A stretch of 64,000 nt of DNA from an uncultured Rhodospirillaceae bacterium. Lineage in GTDB: Bacteria > Pseudomonadota > Alphaproteobacteria > CAAGCB01 > CAG-977. The translations under genes were made by a program, and so were the position numbers. Shown here piece after piece: positions 1-7,862 of this stretch (positions are counted from its first letter, which is position 1; every line of letters begins with the position of its first letter). The notes below the pieces were generated by a model. That model did not search any database, had not been told where the DNA came from, and worked only from the letters and a program-made list of their open reading frames with translations. Location: NCBI GenBank assembly GCA_900550445.1, contig URSF01000009.1, positions 1 to 64,000 of the forward strand, in the 5' to 3' direction.

Positions 1-54
1 CGCGAAGGCGGACGGACCGTCGGCGCCGGCGTCGTCGCTAAAATTATTGAGTAA
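1..54 (+). CDS. tuf: Elongation factor Tu, C-terminal end (5' truncated by window)
   Basis: The first 17 codons read REGGRTVGAGVVAKIIE and then stop at TAA, which is the highly conserved C-terminus of EF-Tu, the GTPase that brings aminoacyl-tRNA to the ribosome. Only domain III's final strand is present; the rest lies upstream of the window. The position just before tRNA-Trp, secE and nusG is the usual bacterial order, which supports the call. Confidence 0.93.
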   Translation, partial: REGGRTVGAGVVAKIIE

Positions 55-93
55 TAATTTGAAATTTTTCAAATTTTCTACTTGATTTTTTAT

Positions 94-126
94 AAAGGGA
101 CGGGTAGTTTTACTCGTCCCTTTTAT
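94..126 (+). terminator. Intrinsic terminator after tuf
   Basis: A 10-base stem at 97-106 pairs with 111-120 (one G-T pair) around a four-base loop and is followed by a T-rich run. It closes the tuf transcript before tRNA-Trp. Confidence 0.85.
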
Positions 127-156
127 TTTGGACAAAGGGATTATCTGATGCGGTTT

Positions 157-232
157 AGGGGTATAGCTCAATTGGTAGAGCACCGGTCTCCAAAACCGGG
201 GGTTGCGGGTTCGATTCCTACTGCCCCTGCCA
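157..232 (+). tRNA. trpT: tRNA-Trp (CCA anticodon)
   Basis: A complete 76-nt cloverleaf can be drawn. The acceptor 157-163 pairs with 222-228, the discriminator is G229, and CCA is encoded at 230-232. The anticodon stem 183-187 carries loop CTCCAAA with anticodon CCA at 190-192, and the T-loop is TTCGATT. It lies between tuf and secE, its common place in proteobacteria, so it is probably co-transcribed with secE-nusG. Confidence 0.96.
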
Positions 233-256
233 ACCGCCTAGTTTAGGAAATTTTTT

Positions 257-454
257 ATGGCAAAAGTTCATCCCGTATTGTTTTTACGTCAAGTCCGGCA
301 GGAAGTCGGCAAGGTCGTTTGGCCGACGCGCAAAGAAACAATGATGTCCACAATGATGGTCGTGTTGTTTACGGTATGTGCGACGCTGTTCTTTTTTGTT
401 GTTGATCAGGTGATTGCTTATATCATGAAACTGATCCTCGGTTTGGGAGGTTAG
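257..454 (+). CDS. secE: Preprotein translocase subunit SecE
   Basis: This 65-residue protein is the short single-spanning form of SecE, which clamps SecY in the inner-membrane SecYEG channel. An amphipathic segment (RQEVGKVVWPTRKE, about residues 13-26) contains the family's conserved W-P-T/S-R core and is followed by one hydrophobic segment at about 32-58. The gene starts 24 nt after tRNA-Trp and ends 3 nt before nusG, so the two are translated from one message. Its length fits the minimal one-helix SecE rather than the three-helix enterobacterial version. Confidence 0.95.
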   Translation: MAKVHPVLFLRQVRQEVGKVVWPTRKETMMSTMMVVLFTVCATLFFFVVDQVIAYIMKLILGLGG

Positions 455-457
455 GCT

Positions 458-988
458 ATGGCCGCCCGTTGGTATGTTTTACACGTATATTCAGGTTTTG
501 AAAAAAAAGTCGCCGAGTCGATTCAGGAATTCGCTGCCCAAAAGGGTATGTCCGATTCTTTTGAACAAGTTTTGGTTCCGACGGAAGAAGTCGTCGAAGT
601 CCGCCGTGGCGCAAAAGTTAATTCTGAACGCAAATTTTTTCCGGGCTATGTGCTGGTGAAAATGGAAATGACGGACGAAACGTGGCATTTGGTTAAAAAT
701 ACGCCGAAAGTAACTGGTTTTCTGGGCGGACGGGAACGTCCGACTCCGATTTCCGAAGCCGAAGCGCAGCGTATTTTGCATCAGGTCAGCGAAGGCGTTG
801 AACGTCCCAAAAATTCTGTTTCTTACGATGTGGGCGAACAGGTGCGCGTTGTCGACGGCCCGTTTGCGTCCTTTATCGGTTTTGTTGAAGAAACGGACGA
901 TGAAAAAGCGCGTCTGAAAGTTTCCGTTTCCATTTTCGGCCGTTCGACTCCGGTTGAACTGGAATATTCTCAGGTCGAAAAAGTTTAA
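458..988 (+). CDS. nusG: Transcription termination/antitermination factor NusG
   Basis: The 176-residue protein has the NusG N-terminal domain (begins ARWYVLHVYSGFEKKV; FPGYVLVKM near residues 66-74), which binds the RNA polymerase clamp. A C-terminal KOW domain (VGEQVRVVDGPFASFIG, about 125-141) contacts Rho or ribosomal protein S10. Length matches the family. It follows secE after 3 nt, and the rplK-rplA pair comes after a hairpin-containing gap. An alternative frame starting at 474 is a shadow without family resemblance. Confidence 0.97.
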   Translation: MAARWYVLHVYSGFEKKVAESIQEFAAQKGMSDSFEQVLVPTEEVVEVRRGAKVNSERKFFPGYVLVKMEMTDETWHLVKNTPKVTGFLGGRERPTPISEAEAQRILHQVSEGVERPKNSVSYDVGEQVRVVDGPFASFIGFVEETDDEKARLKVSVSIFGRSTPVELEYSQVEKV

Positions 989-997
989 ACGATTTTC

Positions 998-1077
998 GGC
1001 GCTGAACCCGGCAGTCGATTCGTTCCGGTCAGCGCCTTTGCGGAAGATAAGCCATTATCGCACCGCAAGCCTTAAAA
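998..1077 (+). promoter_or_regulatory. Structured nusG-rplK intergenic region (two hairpins)
   Basis: An 8-bp perfect stem, 998-1005 with 1029-1036, has inner CCGG/CCGG arms that can extend it. A second stem pairs 1038-1043 with 1072-1077. Neither is followed by a T-run, so this is not a clear terminator. It may be an mRNA processing site or part of the L11 operon leader where L1 feeds back; that role is inference from position. Confidence 0.5.
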
Positions 1078-1109
1078 CGAATCGAACTTTTTATTAACAG
1101 AGGTACACA

Positions 1110-1538
1110 ATGGCAAAAAAAATTGTCGGGTATATTAAATTGCAAATCCCGGCGGGAAAAGCGAATCCTTCTCCCCCTGTCGGTCCTGCGCTGGGGCAGC
1201 GCGGCCTGAACATCATGGAATTCTGCAAGGCTTTTAACGCCGCAACGCAGAAAATGGAACCGGGTATGCCGATTCCCGTCGTGATTACGGCCTATGCCGA
1301 CCGTACGTTTTCTTTCATTACAAAAATGCCGCCCGTAAGCTATTTTATTATTAAAGCTTCCGGTCTGTCGAAAGGCTCAAAAGAACCCGGCCGTTCCAAA
1401 GTCGGTAAAATTACCAAGGCGCAGGTTCAGGAAATCGCTGAAAAGAAAATGCCGGATTTGAACTGTTCAACGGTTGAATCCGCCATGAATATGGTGATGG
1501 GCCAGGCTCGTTCTATGGGCATTGAAGTCGTGGAGTAA
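1110..1538 (+). CDS. rplK: 50S ribosomal protein L11
   Basis: L11 binds 23S rRNA at the GTPase-associated centre and is needed for factor-dependent GTP hydrolysis and stringent response sensing. The 142-residue protein shows the family's N-terminal proline-rich segment (PAGKANPSPPVGPALGQRG, about residues 14-32) and the C-terminal rRNA-binding domain (GSKEPGRSKVGKIT). A ribosome-binding site AGAGG precedes the ATG. rplA follows after 6 nt, the normal L11 operon pairing. Confidence 0.98.
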   Translation: MAKKIVGYIKLQIPAGKANPSPPVGPALGQRGLNIMEFCKAFNAATQKMEPGMPIPVVITAYADRTFSFITKMPPVSYFIIKASGLSKGSKEPGRSKVGKITKAQVQEIAEKKMPDLNCSTVESAMNMVMGQARSMGIEVVE

Positions 1539-1544
1539 CGGATA

Positions 1545-2255
1545 ATGGCAAAATTAGGTAAACGCTTAACGAGTGCGTATAAAACCGTTGATAATTTAAA
1601 AGCTTATGATCTTGATGAAGCCATCGCCGTTTTAAAAGCGGCTCCGAAAGCCAAGTTTGACGAAACCGTCGAAATCGTTATGGGATTAAACGTTGACCCG
1701 CGTCAGGCGGATCAGATGATTCGCGGTGTCGTCGGTCTGCCGAACGGAACGGGCAAAACCGTACGTGTCGCCGTTTTCGCCAAAGGCCCGAAAGCCGAAG
1801 AAGCGAAAAAAGCCGGCGCCGATGTCGTCGGAGCGGAAGATTTGATGGAAACCGTTTTAAAGGGAACGATTGAATTTGACCGCTGCATTGCGACGCCCGA
1901 TATGATGGGTGTCGTCGGCCGTCTGGGTAAAGTTTTGGGCCCCCGCGGTCTGATGCCGAACCCGAAGCTGGGAACCGTGACGATGGACGTTGCGAATGCC
2001 GTCAAAGCCGTTAAGGCCGGACAGGTCGAATACCGTGTTGAAGCGGCCGGCCAGATCCATGCCGGCGTCGGCAAGGTCAGCTTTACCGAAGCCCAGATCA
2101 AAGAAAACATTTTGACTTTTGCGCAGGCCGTTTTGAAAGCCAAACCGGCCAGCGTCAAAGGAACGTATTTAAAACGCGTCGCTTTGAGCACGACTCAAGG
2201 CGTCGGCGTAAAAGTTTCCGTTTCCAATCTTGCTTCTTTGGCAAGCGGAAACTAA
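1545..2255 (+). CDS. rplA: 50S ribosomal protein L1
   Basis: L1 forms the mobile L1 stalk that helps release deacylated tRNA and in many bacteria represses translation of its own mRNA. The 236-residue sequence is full length. It carries the signature GKVLGPRGLMPNPKLGTV near residues 128-145 and the N-terminal two-domain pattern of the family. It is translationally close to rplK (6-nt gap) and is followed by the L10 leader. Confidence 0.98.
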   Translation: MAKLGKRLTSAYKTVDNLKAYDLDEAIAVLKAAPKAKFDETVEIVMGLNVDPRQADQMIRGVVGLPNGTGKTVRVAVFAKGPKAEEAKKAGADVVGAEDLMETVLKGTIEFDRCIATPDMMGVVGRLGKVLGPRGLMPNPKLGTVTMDVANAVKAVKAGQVEYRVEAAGQIHAGVGKVSFTEAQIKENILTFAQAVLKAKPASVKGTYLKRVALSTTQGVGVKVSVSNLASLASGN

Positions 2256-2538
2256 TTAAAGGATACCGGTCGGAAACGGCCGGGGCGAGGGAAAACCGGA
2301 TTTCCGGCTTTCCCTTCACCTGTCCAAGACTGTAGGTGCGGTTTTACTTTCGGGTATTATCGTTTAAAGGATAAAGGCCGCCTGCATAGACAGAGGTACA
2401 AGTTTTTTAGCCGCTCCGTTGGAATGGTTTATGGCTTGAGCTTTTGGACAGGAACGGCTTTCAGCATGGGGCTGAAAGCTTGAGAGTAACTGAACTTCCG
2501 TTCTTTGTTTGGACGGAAGGAATGAAGAGGATACAAAA
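2256..2538 (+). promoter_or_regulatory. Ribosomal protein L10 leader (rplJL autoregulation)
   Basis: The 283-nt gap before rplJ is rich in structure. A stem-forming segment lies at about 2289-2318 (GGGAAA...CCGGA with TCCGG...TTTCCC). It is followed by blocks resembling the proteobacterial L10 leader (CAAGACTGTAGGTGCGG near 2325 and CCTGCATAGACAG near 2381). In known systems the L10-L7/L12 complex binds such a leader and represses translation. The assignment rests on position and remembered sequence resemblance; a covariance-model search (Rfam L10_leader) would settle it. Confidence 0.7.
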
Positions 2539-3024
2539 GTGAAACGTGAACAAAAAGCTGAATTGCGTTCCAAAATGAACGAAGATTTCAGCGAAGCCGG
2601 TTTGGTTGTCGTTACCCATTATTCGGGATTGACGGTTGCCGAAATGTCGGCTTTGCGTGATGCCGTTCGCAAACAGGACGCAAAGTTTCGCGTGACAAAA
2701 AACCGTATTACTCGTCTTGCTCTTGCTGGAACACAGTATGAACAGCTGGCAGATCTGATGGTCGGTCCGACGGCGATTTCTTATTCCGTTGATCCGATTG
2801 CGGCTGCCAAAGCGGTTGTCGAATTCGCCAAAAAGAATGAAAAACTGATCATTCGCGGCGGCATCATGAACGGAAAAGTTTTGTCCGTAGCTGAAATTAA
2901 GGCTTTGGGCGAACTGCCGTCCATGGATCAGCTGCGCGGCAAACTGGTCGGTTTGATTCAGGCGCCTGCGGCTCAGATCGCTCGTGTGTTCAAGGCTTAT
3001 GCCGACAAGGAACAGGCTGCGTAA
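2539..3024 (+). CDS. rplJ: 50S ribosomal protein L10
   Basis: L10 anchors the L7/L12 dimers to the ribosome stalk. A GTG start at 2539 was chosen because AAGAGG sits 8 nt upstream and because the protein then begins MKREQKAELRSKMNEDF, like alphaproteobacterial L10. A longer frame from 2509 would add 10 residues without homology. The 161-residue product shows AGLVVVTHYSGLTVAEM and a C-terminal helix for L12 binding. rplL follows after 93 nt. Confidence 0.95.
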   Translation: MKREQKAELRSKMNEDFSEAGLVVVTHYSGLTVAEMSALRDAVRKQDAKFRVTKNRITRLALAGTQYEQLADLMVGPTAISYSVDPIAAAKAVVEFAKKNEKLIIRGGIMNGKVLSVAEIKALGELPSMDQLRGKLVGLIQAPAAQIARVFKAYADKEQAA

Positions 3025-3117
3025 TAATTTGCTTGTCACGGGGGAATTTTTCCCCGCTTGAAAAAATCGGTGCCGCAAGGCACATGTCTTAAAAACTATT
3101 AAACGGAGTTAAATAAA

Positions 3118-3489
3118 ATGGCTGATCTCGCCAAAATCGTTGATGAATTGTCTGCTTTGACAGTGTTGGAAGCTGCTGAACTGTCCAAAATGCTGGAAGA
3201 AAAATGGGGCGTTTCCGCCGCTGCCCCGGTTGCCGTCGCCGCTGCCGGTGCCGCCGGTGCCGCTCCCGCGGAAGAAAAGACGGAATTTGATGTTGTTCTG
3301 GCCGAAGCCGGCGCGAACAAGATCAACGTCATTAAGGAAGTCCGCGCAATTACCGGTCTGGGCCTGAAAGAAGCGAAAGACCTGGTTGAAGGTGCGCCGA
3401 AGACGGTTAAAGAAGGCGTTTCCAAAGAAGATGCCGAAAAATTCAAAAAGCAGCTTGAAGCTGCCGGCGCTAAGGTCGAAGTTAAGTAA
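3118..3489 (+). CDS. rplL: 50S ribosomal protein L7/L12
   Basis: This acidic stalk protein recruits translation factors. The 123-residue sequence has the dimerisation domain (about 1-35), an alanine-rich hinge (AAAPVAVAAAGAAGAAPA, about 34-51) and the C-terminal factor-binding domain (KINVIKEVRAITGLGLKEAK). RBS GGAG lies just upstream. It is present in several copies per ribosome, so the leader before rplJ would be expected to allow high translation of this gene. Confidence 0.98.
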   Translation: MADLAKIVDELSALTVLEAAELSKMLEEKWGVSAAAPVAVAAAGAAGAAPAEEKTEFDVVLAEAGANKINVIKEVRAITGLGLKEAKDLVEGAPKTVKEGVSKEDAEKFKKQLEAAGAKVEVK

Positions 3490-3510
3490 TTGCTTTGATC
3501 TGTCGATTTT

Positions 3511-3555
3511 AGGGATCGGACGAAAGGCTGAAAACGGCTTTTTCGACCGATCCTT
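3511..3555 (+). promoter_or_regulatory. Long hairpin between rplL and rpoB
   Basis: Bases 3511-3525 pair with 3541-3555 over 15 positions with one A-A mismatch and one G-T pair. There is no T-run after it. In enterobacteria the same interval holds a partial terminator and an RNase III site that lower rpoBC output relative to rplJL. The same role here is inferred from position and shape. Confidence 0.6.
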
Positions 3556-3648
3556 GAGGTCGTCTTGAGTGTCTTTCGCGCCTTGGGACATTCGTTTTAT
3601 TTTCAAAGGCGTTAAGAATTTTATCTTTTTCAGGAATGGGGAGCTGTT

Positions 3649-6600
3649 ATGGTCAAATCTTTTACAGGCCGGAAACGTGTACGCAAAAACTTTGGAAGAA
3701 TTCCTTCCGTAGCGCCTATGCCCAATCTTATCGAGGTGCAGAAAAGCTCTTATAGCCAATTTCTTCAGCTGGGTGTGCCGGCCGCAAAAAGAACCGAAAC
3801 CGGTTTGCAGGAAGTTTTAAAATCAATCTTCCCGATTAAGGATTTTTCCGGACGCGGTGAATTGGAATACGTTAAATATGAACTGGACGAACCCAAATAT
3901 GACGTTGACGAATGTATTCAGCGCGGTATGACGTATTCGGCTCCTTTGCGGGTGACGCTGCGTCTGGTTGTCTGGGACGTTGATGAAGAAACGGGCGCCC
4001 GTTCTATCCGCGATATCAAAGAACAGGACGTCTATATGGGCGATATGCCTTTGATGACGGAAACGGGAACGTTTGTCGTCAACGGCACAGAACGCGTTAT
4101 CGTTTCCCAGATGCACCGTTCTCCGGGTGTGTTCTTTGACCACGATAAAGGAAAAACGCATTCTTCCGGTAAATATTTATTTGCCGCGCGTGTTATTCCG
4201 TACCGCGGTTCCTGGCTGGACTTTGAGTTTGACGCCAAAGATTTGGTTTATGTGCGTATTGATCGTCGCCGCAAACTGCCGGTAACGACGCTGCTGTATG
4301 CTTTGGAATCCAAAGAAACCGAAGAACTGCGCAAACAGCGCGAAGCCGAAGGGCGCGACGTCAGCCTGCTGGAAGTTCGCGGCATGAGCCAGGAAGAAAT
4401 CCTGAATTACTTCTATGACAAAGTTGTTTACACGGCTGATAAGAAAGGGTGGAAAACGCCTTTTGTTCCCGAATATCTGAAAGGAATGAAACTGCGTTAT
4501 GATCTGGTTGACGCAGCGTCCGGCGAAGTGTTGATTGAAGCCGGACAGAAAGCGACGGCCGGCAAGCTGAACAAATTGAAAAAAGACGGCCTGAACGAAA
4601 TTCACGTTACGAAAGAAGAACTGATCGGTTCTTATCTGGCCGAAGACATGATCAATGAAAAAACGGGTGAAATTCTGGTCGAAGCCGGTCAGGAAATCAC
4701 CGAAGACGTTTTAACGATGTTCGGCAAAAACAAAATTAAAGAATTTGCCGTTCTGCGCATTGACCATGTAAACGTCGGACCGTATATCCGCAATACGCTG
4801 GCGGCCGATAAAAACATGTCGCGCGAAGACGCTCTGGTCGATATTTACAAAGTTATGCGGCCGGGCGAACCGCCTACCGTCGAATCGGCCGACGCTCTGT
4901 TCCGCGGATTATTCTTTGATCTGGAACGCTATGACCTGTCTGCCGTCGGCCGCGTGAAAATGAATGCGCGTCTGGACTTTGACAAAGAACAGGTGCCCGA
5001 TACGATCCGTGTTCTGCGCAAGGAAGACATTCTGGAAATCGTCCGCGTTCTGGTTGAATTAAAAGACGGCCGCGGTGAGATTGACGATATTGACAACTTG
5101 GGCAACCGCCGTGTCCGTTCGGTTGGCGAACTGATGGAAAACCAATACAGAATCGGTCTTTTGCGCATGGAAAGAGCGATTCGTGAACGCATGAGTTCCG
5201 TCGATATTGATACGGTTATGCCGCATGATCTGATCAATGCGAAACCGGCTGCCGTTGCGATCCGTGAATTTTTCGGTTCTTCTCAGCTCTCGCAGTTTAT
5301 GGATCAGAACAACCCGCTGGCAGAAGTAACGCATAAGCGCCGCCTGTCCGCTTTGGGCCCCGGCGGTCTGACGCGCGACCGCGCCGGTTTTGAAGTCCGC
5401 GACGTTCACCCGACGCATTACGGCCGTATCTGTCCGATTGAAACGCCGGAAGGTCCGAATATCGGTCTGATCAACTCTTTGGCCACTTATGCCCGTGTCA
5501 ACCGTTACGGCTTTATCGAAAGTCCGTACCGCAAAGTCGTTGACGGCAAAGTGACAAAAGAAGTCGTTTACCTGTCCGCCATGGAAGAAAACAAGCATGT
5601 TATCGCCCAGGCGAACGCGGAGCTGGACAGCAAAGACTGTTTTGTGAAAGACAAGCTGGTCGCTTGCCGTAAAAACGGTGAATTCGTGTTATGTCCGCCC
5701 GAAGAAATCACGCTGATCGACGTTTCGCCGAAGCAGCTGGTTTCCGTTGCGGCGGCGTTGATTCCGTTCTTGGAAAACGACGACGCGAACCGCGCTTTGA
5801 TGGGATCGAACATGCAACGTCAGGCTGTTCCTTTGCTGCAGGCGGACGCGCCGCTGGTCGGCACGGGCATGGAAGCTTCCGTCGCCCGCGACTCCGGCGC
5901 TTCGATTATCGCCAAGCGTGCCGGCGTCGTACAATCCGTTGACGGTATGCGGATCGTTGTGCGCGCGACAGGTAAAGTCAAAGCCGACGAATCCGGCGTT
6001 GACATTTACAAGCTGCACAAATTCCAGCGTTCCAACCAGTCGACCTGCATTACACAGCGTCCTTTGGTAAAGGTCGGCGACATCGTGGCCGAAGGCGATA
6101 TCATTGCCGACGGTTCTTCGACCCAGCTGGGTGAATTGGCTTTGGGACGCAACGTTCTGGTCGCCTATATGCCCTGGAACGGCTATAACTACGAAGACGC
6201 TATCCTGATTTCCGAACGCATTGCCCGTGACGACGTATTTACGTCAATTCATATTGACGAATTTGAAGTTATGGCGCGCGATACAAAACTGGGACAGGAA
6301 GAAATTACGCGCGATATTCCGAACGTCGGTGAAGAAGCTTTAAAACAGTTGGACGAAGCCGGCGTCGTTTATATCGGCGCAGAAGTCAAGGCGGGCGATA
6401 TTCTGGTCGGCAAGGTGACGCCGAAAGGCGAATCGCCGATGACGCCGGAAGAAAAGCTGCTGCGCGCGATTTTCGGCGAAAAGGCCGCCGACGTGCGCGA
6501 TACGTCTTTGCGCGTTCCGCCCGGCATTTCCGGTACGGTCGTGGAAGTCCGCGTCTTTTCGCGCCGCGGCGTTGACAAAGATCAGCGCGCGATGGCGATT

Positions 6601-7833
6601 GAACAGTCGGAAATCGAAGCTTTGGCCAAAGATCGCGATGCCGAAAAAGCGATTTTGGAAGGATCTTTCTACGATCGTTTGAAACAGGCTTTGATCGGGC
6701 AGAAGGCGACGGCGGGTATTAAGCGCGTCGAAGCCGGAACGGTGCTGAGCGAGGAAATTCTGGACGGCATGCCGGCGTCTCAGTGGCGCAAGATTTCCGT
6801 TGAAGACGATAAGGTCATGACGGAAATCGAACAGATGACGAAAGTCTTTGACGCCAGTATCGAACAGTTGCAGGAACGCTTTGAAAACAAAGTGGAAAAA
6901 CTGCAGCGCGGCGATGAAATGCCTCCGGGTGTTTTAAAGATGGTCAAGGTCTTTATCGCGGTGAAGCGCAAGCTGCAGCCGGGTGACAAGATGGCCGGCC
7001 GTCACGGCAACAAAGGTGTTGTTTCCCGTATTCTGCCGATTGAAGACATGCCGCATATCGCGGACGGAACGCCGGTTGATATCGTGTTGAACCCGCTGGG
7101 CGTGCCGTCGCGTATGAACGTCGGGCAAATTCTGGAATGTCATTTAGGCTGGGCATGCCGCGAACTGGGCAAGCAGGTGCATAATTTGTATGAACAGGTC
7201 GAAGCGAAAAAAGCTTCCGTCGACGAATTGCGCGCTAAGTTGGAAGACGTTTACGGCAAGAAGGAATATAAGGACAATATTTCCAAACTGACCGACGACG
7301 AAGTGCTGGAACTGGCCGACAATATGAAATCGGGGCTGCCGATCGCGACGCCTGTTTTTGACGGTGCGCGCGAAAGCGACATCAACGAAATGCTGGATAA
7401 GGCGGGGCTGCCCAGATCGGGTCAAGTGACGTTATATGACGGCCGTACGGGCGAAGCGTTTGAACGTCCGGTGACCGTCGGCGTGACGTACATGCTGAAA
7501 CTGCACCATTTGGTTGACGAAAAGATCCACGCCCGTTCGATCGGCCCGTATTCTCTGGTAACGCAGCAGCCGTTAGGCGGTAAGGCGCAGTTCGGCGGAC
7601 AGCGTTTCGGTGAAATGGAAGTCTGGGCTTTGGAAGCTTACGGTTCCGCTTATACGCTGCAGGAAATTCTGACCGTTAAATCGGACGACGTTTCCGGCCG
7701 TACAAAGGTTTACGAATCCATTGTGCGCGGCGATGATAAGTTTGAAGCCGGTATTCCCGAATCGTTCAACGTTTTGGTCAAAGAAATGCGTTCTTTGTGC
7801 TTGAACGTCGAATTGAATCAGCGTGAATTCTAA
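3649..7833 (+). CDS. rpoB: DNA-directed RNA polymerase subunit beta
   Basis: This is the 1394-residue beta subunit, half of the RNA polymerase catalytic core. The rifampicin-pocket region reads FFGSSQLSQFMDQNNPLAEV and continues THKRRLSALGPGGL with wild-type residues at the usual resistance positions (D, H, R, S). The flap and C-terminal clamp motifs (GDKMAGRHGNKG; GGQRFGEMEVWALEAYG) are intact. The length is typical of alphaproteobacteria. The start has GGGGAG at 3637-3642 upstream. rpoC follows 29 nt after the stop. Confidence 0.99.
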   Translation: MVKSFTGRKRVRKNFGRIPSVAPMPNLIEVQKSSYSQFLQLGVPAAKRTETGLQEVLKSIFPIKDFSGRGELEYVKYELDEPKYDVDECIQRGMTYSAPLRVTLRLVVWDVDEETGARSIRDIKEQDVYMGDMPLMTETGTFVVNGTERVIVSQMHRSPGVFFDHDKGKTHSSGKYLFAARVIPYRGSWLDFEFDAKDLVYVRIDRRRKLPVTTLLYALESKETEELRKQREAEGRDVSLLEVRGMSQEEILNYFYDKVVYTADKKGWKTPFVPEYLKGMKLRYDLVDAASGEVLIEAGQKATAGKLNKLKKDGLNEIHVTKEELIGSYLAEDMINEKTGEILVEAGQEITEDVLTMFGKNKIKEFAVLRIDHVNVGPYIRNTLAADKNMSREDALVDIYKVMRPGEPPTVESADALFRGLFFDLERYDLSAVGRVKMNARLDFDKEQVPDTIRVLRKEDILEIVRVLVELKDGRGEIDDIDNLGNRRVRSVGELMENQYRIGLLRMERAIRERMSSVDIDTVMPHDLINAKPAAVAIREFFGSSQLSQFMDQNNPLAEVTHKRRLSALGPGGLTRDRAGFEVRDVHPTHYGRICPIETPEGPNIGLINSLATYARVNRYGFIESPYRKVVDGKVTKEVVYLSAMEENKHVIAQANAELDSKDCFVKDKLVACRKNGEFVLCPPEEITLIDVSPKQLVSVAAALIPFLENDDANRALMGSNMQRQAVPLLQADAPLVGTGMEASVARDSGASIIAKRAGVVQSVDGMRIVVRATGKVKADESGVDIYKLHKFQRSNQSTCITQRPLVKVGDIVAEGDIIADGSSTQLGELALGRNVLVAYMPWNGYNYEDAILISERIARDDVFTSIHIDEFEVMARDTKLGQEEITRDIPNVGEEALKQLDEAGVVYIGAEVKAGDILVGKVTPKGESPMTPEEKLLRAIFGEKAADVRDTSLRVPPGISGTVVEVRVFSRRGVDKDQRAMAIEQSEIEALAKDRDAEKAILEGSFYDRLKQALIGQKATAGIKRVEAGTVLSEEILDGMPASQWRKISVEDDKVMTEIEQMTKVFDASIEQLQERFENKVEKLQRGDEMPPGVLKMVKVFIAVKRKLQPGDKMAGRHGNKGVVSRILPIEDMPHIADGTPVDIVLNPLGVPSRMNVGQILECHLGWACRELGKQVHNLYEQVEAKKASVDELRAKLEDVYGKKEYKDNISKLTDDEVLELADNMKSGLPIATPVFDGARESDINEMLDKAGLPRSGQVTLYDGRTGEAFERPVTVGVTYMLKLHHLVDEKIHARSIGPYSLVTQQPLGGKAQFGGQRFGEMEVWALEAYGSAYTLQEILTVKSDDVSGRTKVYESIVRGDDKFEAGIPESFNVLVKEMRSLCLNVELNQREF

Positions 7834-7862
7834 AAACATCTCTTGAAGGAAAGAGGAAAGTA